From Algoriphagus sp. Y33 (lineage in GTDB: Bacteria > Bacteroidota > Bacteroidia > Cytophagales > Cyclobacteriaceae), in the NCBI RefSeq assembly GCF_014838715.1, contig NZ_CP061947.1, positions 868,001-932,000 of the forward strand: a stretch of DNA of 64,000 nt, read 5' to 3'. Position 1 is the stretch's first letter. Each line of letters begins with the position of its first letter. The translations under genes and the position numbers were made by a program. Below the pieces are notes generated by a model. That model had not been told where the DNA came from, did not search any database, and saw nothing but the letters and a program-made list of their open reading frames with translations. Below, in pieces: positions 30,601 through 38,339 of this stretch.

Positions 30601-33600
30601 TGAGCGGGCCATAGTTCGCCGGCGGTAAGTTGGAAGCTATTTGAGCGGCCAGGTTTCTTACGGCATTGGCGTCGGTAAAAAAGTTCTCAAATCTGGAGGT
30701 AAGCCCCTGAACAGGGTTGGTAAATACTTGGAGCACCGCCTCCGGCAGAAGCGGGTAGCCCTGATTTGCAGGTCCACAGATATTCAGTGCAGAGAGGAAC
30801 TGCAATGCAGGCTCAGGAAGGGAAGGGATGGTAATGCCGGTAACTTCCTGTAAGAAATTAAACAGTTCTTTTCTGTGGGCTGGGTCTAACAGCAGAGATT
30901 GGAACTGGTTTTTTAAATAAGTGTCAGGATTGGCCAGTAAGGCATTCCAGCCACTGGTATTGATGCCGTAGGGTGCCTGATCATTGGCCCGGGGCAGCGT
31001 AAGGCCAATTAATTGTAAAAGACTATAGGTGGTTTGAAATCCGCTGTTGCCGGTTACCGCTTCCACGTTTGTAGCAGCCTGCAGAGCACCATTGAGCAAG
31101 GCCAGAAAGGAAGATTGCAGGTTTGATGCAAAGCTGTCGCTCAGGAACTGTTCCAGTGTGACCAGGTCAGCCTGAAAGTCTGTGCCGAGCTGCGCATTGA
31201 CCAAAGTAACTACCGGCTGAACTTTTACCTCGCCATTGTCTAATGACAGGGTCAGGCCCAGCATAATTTTATCAATACTACCTATGCTTCCAAGATCAAC
31301 CAATTTGGCATTGGGATTGGAAAGTGTGCTGATGAAATTCAGTGAGGGAACATCATCAATAAATTCCAATTTCTGATTTTGAATGGAGTATTCGACCAGA
31401 TTTAGCCTTTGTTCCAAATTAAAAGCTATTTCTGCAGTGCCTGAACCGGGATAGTTGAATTTGTCCTGACGACCAAATCCGAGCCCAAGGTTTTGTTTGT
31501 CCGTGTTATACCAAACCGGTAAGTTGAAGCCAAACGGTATGGGGGTGATCCAGGGATCGTTGAATGTGCCGCTTCCGGAAATGGCCGGGGCATCTTCGGT
31601 TCCGGACATGGTATAGGCGAGCAAACCAAGCACACTTTTACCTTTAGCGTCCGTATTAAAAAGCTGGTCTATCTGTTTGTTAAAGTCAGCCCACGGGTCG
31701 TCGAAGCTGGTAAAAGGATAAAGTTCAAAGCCTGACCAGGACAAACCGTTTTTCGGGAATGCCGGTGCGGTGGACAGGTCTTTGACCAGGCCCATTGCAC
31801 CGGCTACGAAGAGGCCCGCTTTGGACTGGGTCCGTACGAGCATGGTGCCCAATGCTGAAACCAGGAAAGGGCCAAAGGTCGATGCACTTTGCTTCACCAG
31901 ATCCTCTAGAGTTGACTGGTCATCAAAATTCAGGTCGGTCCCCAGAGCGGTAGGGGTTCCATCTACCACCAGTGCTGGTTCCTTTATCAGCATAGACCAT
32001 GACCAGCCACCGTTTTGGTTCCAGGTGGCTGATAGCTGAGCCGTGTCTGTCTTTACCTGCATGCCACCTACCGCTGGCGTTTCAAAACCTTTGGGCAGGG
32101 TGAGTCGTGCGGCTACACCGGAGAGCCAATTGGCCGTGGTATGGCTCAGATTACCGTCCTTTGGTAGCCGGATGGTGGCGGCATCCAGGGACAGAGAGGC
32201 TACAATGTCAGTGCCTTTCACCGTAAGTTCCGGGGCAAGTTCGAGGCCTAGATTCAGGTTGATATAATCAGTCGTGCTCTCCTGAAAACAAAACAGGTAA
32301 GCCGGTAAGGTTTGATCTTTAACGGAGATCCCGGCTTTCCAGGGGTCTTGCTGAGTTCCTGAACCGGTGATGCTGATCGGTAAGGAGTCCGTAGAGGCTT
32401 GCAGAAGTTGGGCAAAGGATTCTACTACATAATAGAAAGCTTCTTTTCCGGAGACCTGCTGCCGGTAGGAAAGTACGTTGGAGTAATAGCTGGCCCAGGC
32501 ACCAATCGGGTTGGTGATGGACTTCTCCATGCCTGTGGGAGAGAAGGGAGGTACGAGGCTTTCCGGCCAATTGGCCCCTGCTGAAGAAGGGGATTGTAAA
32601 CCAATTAAAGCCCCGATACTATCAGAAAGTTTTTTGTTGTCCGTGCCGAAATCCAGGAGGCTTTGCAGGCCTTCGCTAAGGGCAGCGGCGCCTGCATCGG
32701 CCAGTTGGCCGGGCGAGAGCAGGTTCAGTGTGTCGTAATGCGTACTTCCGATGCTTACTGCATTAAGGCCAAACCAGGGCATCATACTGGAGTCTGACCC
32801 CAGCGACATGCCTCCTTCCAGGGAGCCAATGGAATATTCCTTGTTTTCGAGGTTAAATTCAGCCAGAGGTTGAGCTTCTATTTTGTTATTGAGGCTGAAC
32901 TTTGCGGTAAAATTGATGGAAGGAGAGAGCCCAATGGCGTCTCCCGTAATCTGAAACCTTGCCAGTTCGCTCTCGACCTGCATGGTAAAAACTATGCCGG
33001 AGGTACCAAATTCGATAGGTGATCCTGAAAAGGCCATGCCGGGGTACAGTACGCGGGTGCTTTCCCCAACCACCTCAGTTCCCATGGCGAGGCTTAAGGT
33101 ACCAATGCTGCTCACATCCAGTAGAGAGATCAGGAAAGGGGAGGTGCGTGACCCGTTACCGGAGACATTTACCTCTTTTTTAAGGAATCCTGAAAGACAG
33201 GAAAGCCAGGTTTTTAGTGTGTTGTTGTCAGCGGCAATGGTATTGAACCAGTTCAGGAAAATGGTTTCTGCATTATTGTCTTTGGCGGCATTGAACAACT
33301 CATACCATTTCAGTATCGGGAGTGTGGCATTTGGGGCGCCTTCAACCTTGGGTACCTGCGAGCTTAAACCAAAAAGGGGGGGGAAGTACTGAATGTTTCC
33401 GCTGAGTTCAGGGAATACTTTGCTTAGCCCACCTACAAAAAGGCTGGAGGCCGTATTCATGATCTTTTCAGCAGTGATAGCTTCCAGGTCAGACAGTGAC
33501 CGGTTGGACGGTTTGTCTTCACCGGCCAACTGCAGGCCAATAATTTCCACTCCTAGCTCAAACGGCGGTTTTCCGGCTATTTCTTTTGCCAGGTCAATAT

Positions 33601-34231
33601 TGGCATTGACTTTAACGCCGTTGAACTGAATGCCATTGATATCTATAAGTGGAGAAGAGGGATCCGGGCCATTGACTGCTGCTCCGAAAACGATCGGGAA
33701 GCCTTCTGTTACAAAGGTCATTTTTACCGGGTCATTGCTATCCTCTGCATCAATAGCAACGAAAGGGATCAGCCCCCACACTGCGGACTGCAATGTTGGC
33801 GGACTACCAAATTCCCAGGCATGATAGACTCCTACACCTATGACGGTACTGCTTCCTGATTGATAGGTTACTGCATATACACCCGTATTTACATCTTTGC
33901 CATCCTTTTGGTATTTGATAGGAAACCAGTTGCCTAAAAGGCTGGGGTTTTGAACGGGTATGCCGAAAGAATTTCCTCCTATTTTCCCTAGAAGTTCTTC
34001 AAACAAGGTGTTAAATTCTGCCGGATTCTTAACAATTCCCGCTTTTGTGTTCACATACGGGTTATTGAACCATTCAGGAATTAATGAGTAGGAATCATCT
34101 TCATTTTTTTTAAGAAGCCCGGTAAGCACTCCCAGACTACCAAGTATTGGATCCAGACCTGAAAAGCTTGAGTCCGGTGATTGAAGAACAGTTACATCTT
34201 CTTCAAAGGAGGAGGTTGATAGCATTACCAC
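24680..34231 (-). CDS. Giant DUF6603-containing protein (3183 aa)
   Basis: The largest gene here. No signal peptide, transmembrane segment or secretion tail is visible. Three internal repeats of about 265 residues occur in the first 1100: each has a helical lead-in ending in a Gly-x-Gly-(Ser/Thr)-x3-Pro-(Trp/Phe) motif (SGNGSRTSPF near 360, TGSGTQQDPW near 620, SGSGTFNDPW near 887), followed by long amphipathic strands. Further strand/helix alternation follows to about 2000. Residues about 2050-2600 match what I recognise as DUF6603: YPDVPRLGINWKL, YFAICPTAIMSGGYLKI, FLIEWEPFYFNVGIGVTV, then EVDWYVISFSIPIG. The C-terminal 580 residues are not recognised. DUF6603 has no known biochemical function to my knowledge. 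A scaffold or lipid-binding groove is conceivable; that is inference. Confidence 0.75.
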   Translation of the reverse strand: MVMLSTSSFEEDVTVLQSPDSSFSGLDPILGSLGVLTGLLKKNEDDSYSLIPEWFNNPYVNTKAGIVKNPAEFNTLFEELLGKIGGNSFGIPVQNPSLLGNWFPIKYQKDGKDVNTGVYAVTYQSGSSTVIGVGVYHAWEFGSPPTLQSAVWGLIPFVAIDAEDSNDPVKMTFVTEGFPIVFGAAVNGPDPSSPLIDINGIQFNGVKVNANIDLAKEIAGKPPFELGVEIIGLQLAGEDKPSNRSLSDLEAITAEKIMNTASSLFVGGLSKVFPELSGNIQYFPPLFGLSSQVPKVEGAPNATLPILKWYELFNAAKDNNAETIFLNWFNTIAADNNTLKTWLSCLSGFLKKEVNVSGNGSRTSPFLISLLDVSSIGTLSLAMGTEVVGESTRVLYPGMAFSGSPIEFGTSGIVFTMQVESELARFQITGDAIGLSPSINFTAKFSLNNKIEAQPLAEFNLENKEYSIGSLEGGMSLGSDSSMMPWFGLNAVSIGSTHYDTLNLLSPGQLADAGAAALSEGLQSLLDFGTDNKKLSDSIGALIGLQSPSSAGANWPESLVPPFSPTGMEKSITNPIGAWASYYSNVLSYRQQVSGKEAFYYVVESFAQLLQASTDSLPISITGSGTQQDPWKAGISVKDQTLPAYLFCFQESTTDYINLNLGLELAPELTVKGTDIVASLSLDAATIRLPKDGNLSHTTANWLSGVAARLTLPKGFETPAVGGMQVKTDTAQLSATWNQNGGWSWSMLIKEPALVVDGTPTALGTDLNFDDQSTLEDLVKQSASTFGPFLVSALGTMLVRTQSKAGLFVAGAMGLVKDLSTAPAFPKNGLSWSGFELYPFTSFDDPWADFNKQIDQLFNTDAKGKSVLGLLAYTMSGTEDAPAISGSGTFNDPWITPIPFGFNLPVWYNTDKQNLGLGFGRQDKFNYPGSGTAEIAFNLEQRLNLVEYSIQNQKLEFIDDVPSLNFISTLSNPNAKLVDLGSIGSIDKIMLGLTLSLDNGEVKVQPVVTLVNAQLGTDFQADLVTLEQFLSDSFASNLQSSFLALLNGALQAATNVEAVTGNSGFQTTYSLLQLIGLTLPRANDQAPYGINTSGWNALLANPDTYLKNQFQSLLLDPAHRKELFNFLQEVTGITIPSLPEPALQFLSALNICGPANQGYPLLPEAVLQVFTNPVQGLTSRFENFFTDANAVRNLAAQIASNLPPANYGPLTFSATANGVISLSILPENAIALGEFVNLYGNLQLNISDETLTFTGDIYIPKVGLTLASSLGLRMNNGALQTPAFAVQLIWGDGLKPAASPLDIYPFNSSTFVDQVSELAPAYTLNILLNAIFEEELLGKYEFVQKIFEGLGIGKDEDGIWRMPSLMGILSDPLGWILSDEVLGTNGNFNVSKLIALLGNLPEVNYNDIQVTPTPGKGMELTGLPYGFKVGMNGENNLATFSFGVDTISIVSDQAAIKNLNFGVSLNESYQPAFSGGLDLEATIPSLQDGFFTHVAYDKEFQFSISQGTPAQPTGLGVQLLPFQGWGTLAGQALATGAAVVINDVVPKLMNYLLIKYPADTTDAGKFFAAMDGFATKTDVKDLVNTIVSAFSQALSEGMSGDELLEKLEKVAFTWVKERFSTANANDTATAIADLLKLALPADALTVIGGQIQYIPSAKLPFKLLAGLDATNSIGLWAGAELPDMKLLKMEIAPTGVSYNLDQGHFDISFGLDMVVPIENLNGPGLSINFSNGQFDFGFDPLADPNNLATHSSLNVELLPNFFGGGNVGDKVSSWVLSVIKDVLPRYVSLLVLNQDQVKAWLEAPLIKSSTISPVLLLEATQLVEDTDGVYVLNSFDNLAKLTPTEFLGNFLFTLLKEQWTLLTFSEEGKIIIGPKTKVEGYYGLLIQAPNLSIAAIPNLVFQLGGKNTDWISNSVNGTPEFGDRGIGFYVPIAKNGNDSYSVDFTHFNLVLNNVGFDIIGKNGQPIVDLSRFKLGAVDPRALFDLQFQGDQPIKMQFGAGLTMDEMGLSLSPKTISEGGGNNPIAKNVLGSGESDNDNKTTDPRFSVDVGYIDKLWVNLRSNTGNGHEVVIPVQRSFGPLYIENIGLGWEGEKTPPLLDFISSGSFELAGFKAALQGLRVGMPVTAPTDWSKYTIDLDGFAVDYTGGITINAGFLKSESDGIVEYTGVAILSAKKFSLGALGSYAQIKMQNGDASTSMFIFGVLNAPLGGIPAFFIEGIAAGFAYNRSLDIPSIENVANFPLVKGVAEGSFTEGENPMDALIKLNDVIRPQVGQYWFAAGLKFSSFQLLETTALLFLSFGKDFEFNLLGVSTATLPPKVGPNLALAYMELAIKVTISPAAGYVSAEAQLTPNSFVLAKDVKLTGGFAFYLWFKDIPLEDGGMIHAGDFVVTLGGYHPAFNKPVYYPDVPRLGINWKLDFSVGKVSITGGAYFAICPTAIMSGGYLKIAFDAGPLIAGLDAYANFLIEWEPFYFNVGIGVTVYAGFQTTIAGVSVRLVAKLGCTLELQGPPVYGKVEVDWYVISFSIPIGNQENHPGTASLDWSAFEASFLPAPTSSSVTPVQSNARMVMLADENAQQSDNQQVVKWTAQTGLEQDSNDGEEGTGKNEWVINPIPWRLTVESAVPSSTVTVTNSDTSLQGSSQVGVRPMGKEDQLLSLMTITLTDNSGKAINLKARNISLSASNNGAPSALWSRSELNREIAPDPNTMLIPNVLFGLELDASQYVYSGVVPEFPLENLAYVVGDVRRLSYDFTPNYPPAALYPAEDQQKAFTIIRQSIMDVTVINTRNDIYRALQASAINAPLNPNLSVMASSANLILQDFPVLARIGIYQNNGEVEPGKTTLLQRAPRSLAAEPACIREPQLIAQLQTYKTISKDTPEAVHVPKLARKAKGQWKTTHKIASVSYLTSLADFGSTQSKTLYDGTTLVWKTDPKLPLDLKLQGEMPSLIASFDEYGSLLGFNHFSGSETFGLPAETGQIVVQGFETNPEAALGWQINTHLSKINGGWFLADGCLVRVQNSRQIKPKTGQIGHVKASDLVDQNLVKTSGNTTRKGWIQSVFPRQSQVFGVMLKGKADTGSIRVAIAADEVPVKTGEFKPTTVQAYKENTLLLFDAPTKAETYYGVMISLIDQEVEVLGMYALGKDSAEKNELIHKLSIAQGGIDFGDSSHKTTSVKLIQKQQIDEQ

Positions 34232-34275
34232 GTGGTGTCAGTTTATTTGGTGTAAGTATCATAATGAGATGTCGG

Positions 34276-35823
34276 TTAAATAGCCCTGCTAGGGTCAAGT
34301 AAACTTAGGTATGCACTCAGTGAGTGACTGGTGTCTCCGGGTACTTTTAATGTGCCGTTAAGAACAACGATGCTATCCACGGGATTGAACAGCGGAAGAC
34401 TACTCAGTGCCGTGGCAATTTTGTCCTGTGGGCGAAGAACCTGATAACTAACGGTCCCAAGCTTGGCATTAAAGGTGAAGGAAAAGGCCGTTCCTGCCCA
34501 ATAATTAGCTCCAAAGGTATAAATACCCTTTATGGGGGGAGGTTCAGTCTGGTTAAAGGTCAGATCTGCGGCTGCCATGTTAGCCAGTACGCCGCCAAAA
34601 CCATGTCCTGTCAGGTATAATTTTTTGTCGCTGTATTTTGCGACCTGGGTTTTTATTTGATCCGCGAGGGTGGTGCCACTGTTGTTGGGGTCCTTGTAGT
34701 AAACATTATTGGCTCCGGTTGCTACCGTTTGCCCATAAGGAGTGCTGGCTGTACTTGTGGCAGCGTCCCACGAAAGAAACTCCTCGAATGTAACAGAGCC
34801 CCTAAAAGCAATGACCACACAGTTTGGGTTGGTAAATACTCCAGCTATAAGGCTTCCTGCATAATCAATGGTTTCAACCAGTACATATGGTGAGGTGCCT
34901 GGGAAGCCCGTGGTGTTGGGTTGCATAGCTTGCTGATAGATCATGGCCGTCATTTTTCCGAGTGAGAATGCCAATGCCTGGCTAAACCCGGAAGACGGAT
35001 TGGGAATAGAAGTGGGCGAAGCGGTAAAAGTCTGCGGCGTTCCCCCTAAAGCCTTCAGATAAAAAACAGAGTCTCTGACTTCCCATGGTGTAAAATATAG
35101 CTGAGGAACGGGGGCTGTCGCCGGAACTGAAGCACCTAAGGGAGCAAAGTCCGATGCTGAGCCGGAAGGCTCACTCGGAAACAGGTCAACAGGTAATGCG
35201 GCAGACCCCGCCGTTACCAGATATGCTTCGCTTACCCGCTGATTATAGAGACTTTGAAAGTCCTTGGTGCCGATATTTCCGGAACTAAAGGCATACGATG
35301 GAGGCTGGGAAGTGAACGGTATGTTTTGGTTAGCAGGTCCTTTTTGACCGGGCCGGAAGTCTAGGGCTACAATTTGCGCTAACGGGCCTCCAAGGCCCAT
35401 TCCGGTGATGTACAATGGTTTTCCGGCTACTCCGGTGTTATTTAAATAGGACAGGCTATCCCAGGCCGGAGATCTCAGATAATTGTAAGCCACGGCATAC
35501 AAGCTAAGGATAGTAGAATTTCCCTGCGGATCGCCCATCACACTTGTAGGCAGCATTTGTTTGTTTTGCGGGGTAAAACCAAAGTGGTACTCACCGAGCA
35601 AGTTGGACCAGGGCAAACCTACGGCCATGCAGGCGATCACATCGCTCCCTACATTGCCGTAAGCCAGCAGGATCTGAATATTACCAACCGTGGGCGCTGA
35701 AACTGACTGGGTGGTCAGGGTCTTCCAGGTGTCGGGTAAATGTGGTGAATTGGTAGTCAGCTCCGGGTTGGCAGCTTCTCCTGCCAGTTGCACCAGGGTT
35801 TGTTGGAGTAGGTTGATATCCAT
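34276..35823 (-). CDS. Duplicated lipase-fold protein lacking catalytic Ser
   Basis: The 515-residue protein contains two class-3-lipase-like halves. The first has LYITGMGLGGPLAQIVALD near residue 140. The second has LYLTGHGFGGVLANMAAADL near 404, followed by IYTFGANYWAG, VLRPQDKIATAL and an earlier CVVIAFRGS beta strand, which is the usual lipase-3 order. In active lipases the elbow is G-x-S-x-G. Here both elbows carry Gly (GMGLG and GHGFG; the codons read GGC and GGT). The fold is therefore probably retained without hydrolase activity, possibly for binding acyl chains or protein partners. No signal peptide is present. It sits 44 bases upstream of the giant gene and seven after the collagen-like gene. 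Confidence 0.72.
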   Translation of the reverse strand: MDINLLQQTLVQLAGEAANPELTTNSPHLPDTWKTLTTQSVSAPTVGNIQILLAYGNVGSDVIACMAVGLPWSNLLGEYHFGFTPQNKQMLPTSVMGDPQGNSTILSLYAVAYNYLRSPAWDSLSYLNNTGVAGKPLYITGMGLGGPLAQIVALDFRPGQKGPANQNIPFTSQPPSYAFSSGNIGTKDFQSLYNQRVSEAYLVTAGSAALPVDLFPSEPSGSASDFAPLGASVPATAPVPQLYFTPWEVRDSVFYLKALGGTPQTFTASPTSIPNPSSGFSQALAFSLGKMTAMIYQQAMQPNTTGFPGTSPYVLVETIDYAGSLIAGVFTNPNCVVIAFRGSVTFEEFLSWDAATSTASTPYGQTVATGANNVYYKDPNNSGTTLADQIKTQVAKYSDKKLYLTGHGFGGVLANMAAADLTFNQTEPPPIKGIYTFGANYWAGTAFSFTFNAKLGTVSYQVLRPQDKIATALSSLPLFNPVDSIVVLNGTLKVPGDTSHSLSAYLSLLDPSRAI

Positions 35824-35830
35824 GATAGGG

Positions 35831-36607
35831 TCACGGGTTTTTCTTTGTTAAAACTTTTATTCCGGGATTTCCATTGTTCCCGGGAGTTCCGGGACCCATA
35901 CTGTTTCCGTTAGCCCCACCCGGGCCTGGTCCGCCTCCGGCTGCTTTTGAGTTGGCTCCTCCTGTTCCTCCTGTTCCTCCTTTTCCGCCATTTCCCGGAT
36001 CACCCCCAACTCCGGAACGGCTGTCGAGATTGAAAAGAGCGAGATTAGGGGTGGTGTTGTAATAGATATAGATATCACCTCCATTGCCTCCGTGGCCTCC
36101 ATCTCCCGGGCTTCCTCCATCCTTACCATCACCACCCCGGCCGCCTAACGCAGGGGTGGTGCAATGCTTCTCAAACCAGGATTCGTCAGGGTTATTTCCT
36201 GCGTCACCACCATTACCACCAGTACCCCCAGTACCGCCGGTACCCCCGTTACCCCCGTTTCCGGCGGTACTCAAAATGTAAAGTACGCGCTGTAGTTCAA
36301 ATTCATCCGATGTCAGCGTAAAGGTGGGCGCCGAAGGGGCATTTCCACCTGAAGTGGCTGGAGTTCCACATGTTCCATCTGTTCCATCTTTTCCCGATGT
36401 GGCACATTCGCTTTTGCTAAACCATCCTCCTTCTTTTCCGTCATCTCCCGGGTCACCATCCTCTCCGTTATCTCCCGGGTCACCATTTTTTCCATTCACC
36501 CCATTTTTGGGTGTAGAGTTATCCTCCCCGGGCTCTAAAATCAGAATGGTGGGAGGAGTTTGCCCCTCGTCTGTTGTGACGGATTGAGGTGGTTGTTCTT
36601 CTTTCAT
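35831..36607 (-). CDS. Collagen-like / polyglycine repeat protein 1
   Basis: The 258-residue product has a Pro/Glu-rich start, then Gly-X-Y triplets (NGDPGDNGEDGDPGDDG). A non-repeat segment with strands (FELQRVLYILSTAG) comes next, followed by a GGNGGTGGTGG tract. A short Cys-containing insert follows (WFEKHCTTP), then GGRGGDGKDGG, an aromatic strand DIYIYYNTTPNLALFNLD and a last Gly-rich tail. The GGX tracts with alternating inserts resemble polyglycine-II bundles, while the GDPG part resembles collagen. Asn and Asp are abundant in the repeats and are potential targets of the operon's AspH-type hydroxylase; this link is inference. There is no signal peptide. Confidence 0.75.
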   Translation of the reverse strand: MKEEQPPQSVTTDEGQTPPTILILEPGEDNSTPKNGVNGKNGDPGDNGEDGDPGDDGKEGGWFSKSECATSGKDGTDGTCGTPATSGGNAPSAPTFTLTSDEFELQRVLYILSTAGNGGNGGTGGTGGTGGNGGDAGNNPDESWFEKHCTTPALGGRGGDGKDGGSPGDGGHGGNGGDIYIYYNTTPNLALFNLDSRSGVGGDPGNGGKGGTGGTGGANSKAAGGGPGPGGANGNSMGPGTPGNNGNPGIKVLTKKNP

Positions 36608-36618
36608 GGATGTTTTGA

Positions 36619-37290
36619 TTATGATTTTGGGAGGACGTTTACAATAGGGGCGGCACCTGGATCGCCTGGATTTCCCGGGTTGCCGGGGTTACCGTTCGTA
36701 GATCCGGTTCCCTGTTTGCCAGCGGCTCCACCTGCGCCGCCAGAGGTTTGATTGGTGACAACATCCCAACTTGCGTTGTTATTCTGGCGGTAGTAGAGAT
36801 ATACCTGACCACCATTGCCGCCTTTACCACCATCACGACCATTACCACCATTACCGCCGACACCTGGAGGTCCATTTTGAGCTGCCGCACAGGCGTTACT
36901 ATCTTTGCTGGCATTTGGATCAACTCCTGCGTCTCCTCCGGGGCCACCATTTCCTCCATTTCCTCCATCACCTCCTGCCTGACCGTCCTGAGCGCCTACC
37001 ACAATGGTGATATGACCCTCCAGTACGTCTACCACATTGGTGAAAATAGGGCCGTGCTGTCCCGATTGTCCGGGCGTGCCGTCAGTGGCATCGCCACCGG
37101 GAAGCCCTGGTTTACCATCGGTGGGTGGTTGGTCACACTTCCATGTGCAATCACCTCCGTCATAGTGACTTGAACCATTGGTTCCTGCTGTCCCTTTGTC
37201 AGTAGGAGTTGTCCCGTCGTGGCCATTGTTTGCCTTTGCCGGGCTAATAGGGTCTTTTACCGTACAGGTTATAGTGCTATCTGTTGCCAT
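36619..37290 (-). CDS. Collagen-like / polyglycine repeat protein 2
   Basis: A 223-residue paralogue of the next gene with the same plan. A Cys pair lies near the N-terminus (DCTWKCDQPP). It is followed by a collagen-like tract (GKPGLPGGDATDGTPGQSG), a strand segment GHITIVVGAQDG, a GGNGGNGGPGG tract, a Cys-containing insert (NACAAAQNG), a second GGNGG tract, the aromatic strand VYLYYRQNNNASWDVV and a NPGNPGDPG tail. The shared YIYY/YLYY strand after the second Gly tract shows the two genes arose by duplication. It is transcribed 20 bases after the 193-residue gene. Probably a fibrous or adhesive element; no export signal seen. Confidence 0.75.
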   Translation of the reverse strand: MATDSTITCTVKDPISPAKANNGHDGTTPTDKGTAGTNGSSHYDGGDCTWKCDQPPTDGKPGLPGGDATDGTPGQSGQHGPIFTNVVDVLEGHITIVVGAQDGQAGGDGGNGGNGGPGGDAGVDPNASKDSNACAAAQNGPPGVGGNGGNGRDGGKGGNGGQVYLYYRQNNNASWDVVTNQTSGGAGGAAGKQGTGSTNGNPGNPGNPGDPGAAPIVNVLPKS

Positions 37291-37310
37291 AGTTTTTAAT
37301 GTTAATAAGT

Positions 37311-37892
37311 TTAGCTTTGTTGAATAAATACTTGACAGTTCATAGACGCATCTCCCAATACCAGTATTTCTCCGCCTGGCTCAACGGTAAGTACCCCGTA
37401 ATTGGCTACTGTTCCGGCATGTAACTCCAGTACCTCTCCAGTTTTCACAGTGTAGTCTGGCTCAGAGTAAGCAGCCAGGGTCGTAGGAAACAAAGTGTTG
37501 TTTATTAAAGCTTTATCGCTTTCACTGATCTTGCTTGGGTTGCCATGGATATAGGCATGGGCAATTCTTTTCAGGTGATGAATCTGATCACTGCTTAGAT
37601 CTCTTCTTTTTTGGTTAGCCTCCAGATTGAGTGGCGCAGGATAAGTGATATGACTATCGTTTTCATCATCAGATGCACCGATCGCCGCTTTGAGGGCATC
37701 AATGTGACCTATAGAAATCAACTTGTGGGGTGTAGTGGTTTTAGCCGGATCTTTTGATAAAACCCTTTTTTTGCTGTTTGCTGATTTTATAAAGCCTTCC
37801 GTTGAAAGGGTGGCGGTATGCTCTCCTGCCTGGAATCCCAAACGAGCTGCAAAAGCTTCAAAATTTTGTTGCTGTTCTTTTGATAGTGACAT
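37311..37892 (-). CDS. 193-aa protein with shared N-terminal module
   Basis: The first 14 residues, MSLSKEQQQNFEAF, are identical to those of the 83-residue protein at 38340. Similarity continues through RLGF and a SKDPAK(T/S)(T/S)-x-P-x-K block to about residue 80. The unique C-terminal half has a short helical part (DQIHHLKRIAHAYIHG) and then strand repeats (ELHAGTVANYGVLTVEPGGE, ILVLGDAS), like a small beta-helix. The identical N-terminus in otherwise divergent proteins suggests a sorting, docking or processing sequence, but no cleavage motif such as GG is seen. Function unknown. It is the second gene of the long operon. Confidence 0.65.
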   Translation of the reverse strand: MSLSKEQQQNFEAFAARLGFQAGEHTATLSTEGFIKSANSKKRVLSKDPAKTTTPHKLISIGHIDALKAAIGASDDENDSHITYPAPLNLEANQKRRDLSSDQIHHLKRIAHAYIHGNPSKISESDKALINNTLFPTTLAAYSEPDYTVKTGEVLELHAGTVANYGVLTVEPGGEILVLGDASMNCQVFIQQS

Positions 37893-38339
37893 GATCTTAA
37901 AAGGTTAAATGGATGGTTTAATGATATGTATGAAATTGATTACCAATTATTTAATCGATATAAACTAATTAATTGGTTAATTGGGCACGCAGTTGGCTTT
38001 TTAACATCATGGATATACAGTTAAATTACTCACCACGTCAAAAATTGAATGTCGGAGTCCCCTCCTAAAACCTGATTTCAGGAATAGGCAAGAACTTGGC
38101 TTTTTTAAAATAGGTGGGTCTAAACCGGTTTATAAGGCTTACCTATGGGAGTATTGAAATCCCGGTTTGAAGTTCAGAATCAGCCTGTTTGCCAGTTTTG
38201 AGAACATGTTTTGCGATTCGCACAAAGTTCACCCATAAACAGCGGATGTTTGTAAATACCCGTTACTACTCAGGTTGTTTTCCTTAACGCTGAGTCATTT
38301 TTTTCATGGGCGTCTGCCATTGATTTTACCGCCGCCAGG
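37893..38339. other. Gap inside the cluster, possible regulatory region
   Basis: No protein-like frame is seen in this 447-base gap. Close to the 193-residue gene, at about 37940-37983, there are facing ACCAATT and AATTGGTTAAT motifs separated by an AT-rich stretch. A similar AATTGG-aaa-CCAATTT palindrome lies upstream of the 83-residue gene (about 38638-38653). The shared motif suggests both genes have a promoter under the same regulator. A palindrome aaaccggttt lies near 38122. The rest may be remains of the C-terminal half missing from the 83-residue paralogue, but I could not read any codons that prove it. Confidence 0.35.

Noticed and set aside
34276-35823. Active lipase making or cleaving the PKS product
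   Set aside because: Both nucleophile-elbow serines are glycine, so hydrolysis by the usual mechanism is not expected.
35857-36495. Pro-rich and Met/Glu-rich frames on both strands across the collagen-like genes
   Set aside because: They arise because GGX-coding repeats are open in several frames. Only the minus-strand frames with non-repeat inserts and YIYY-type strands look like protein.
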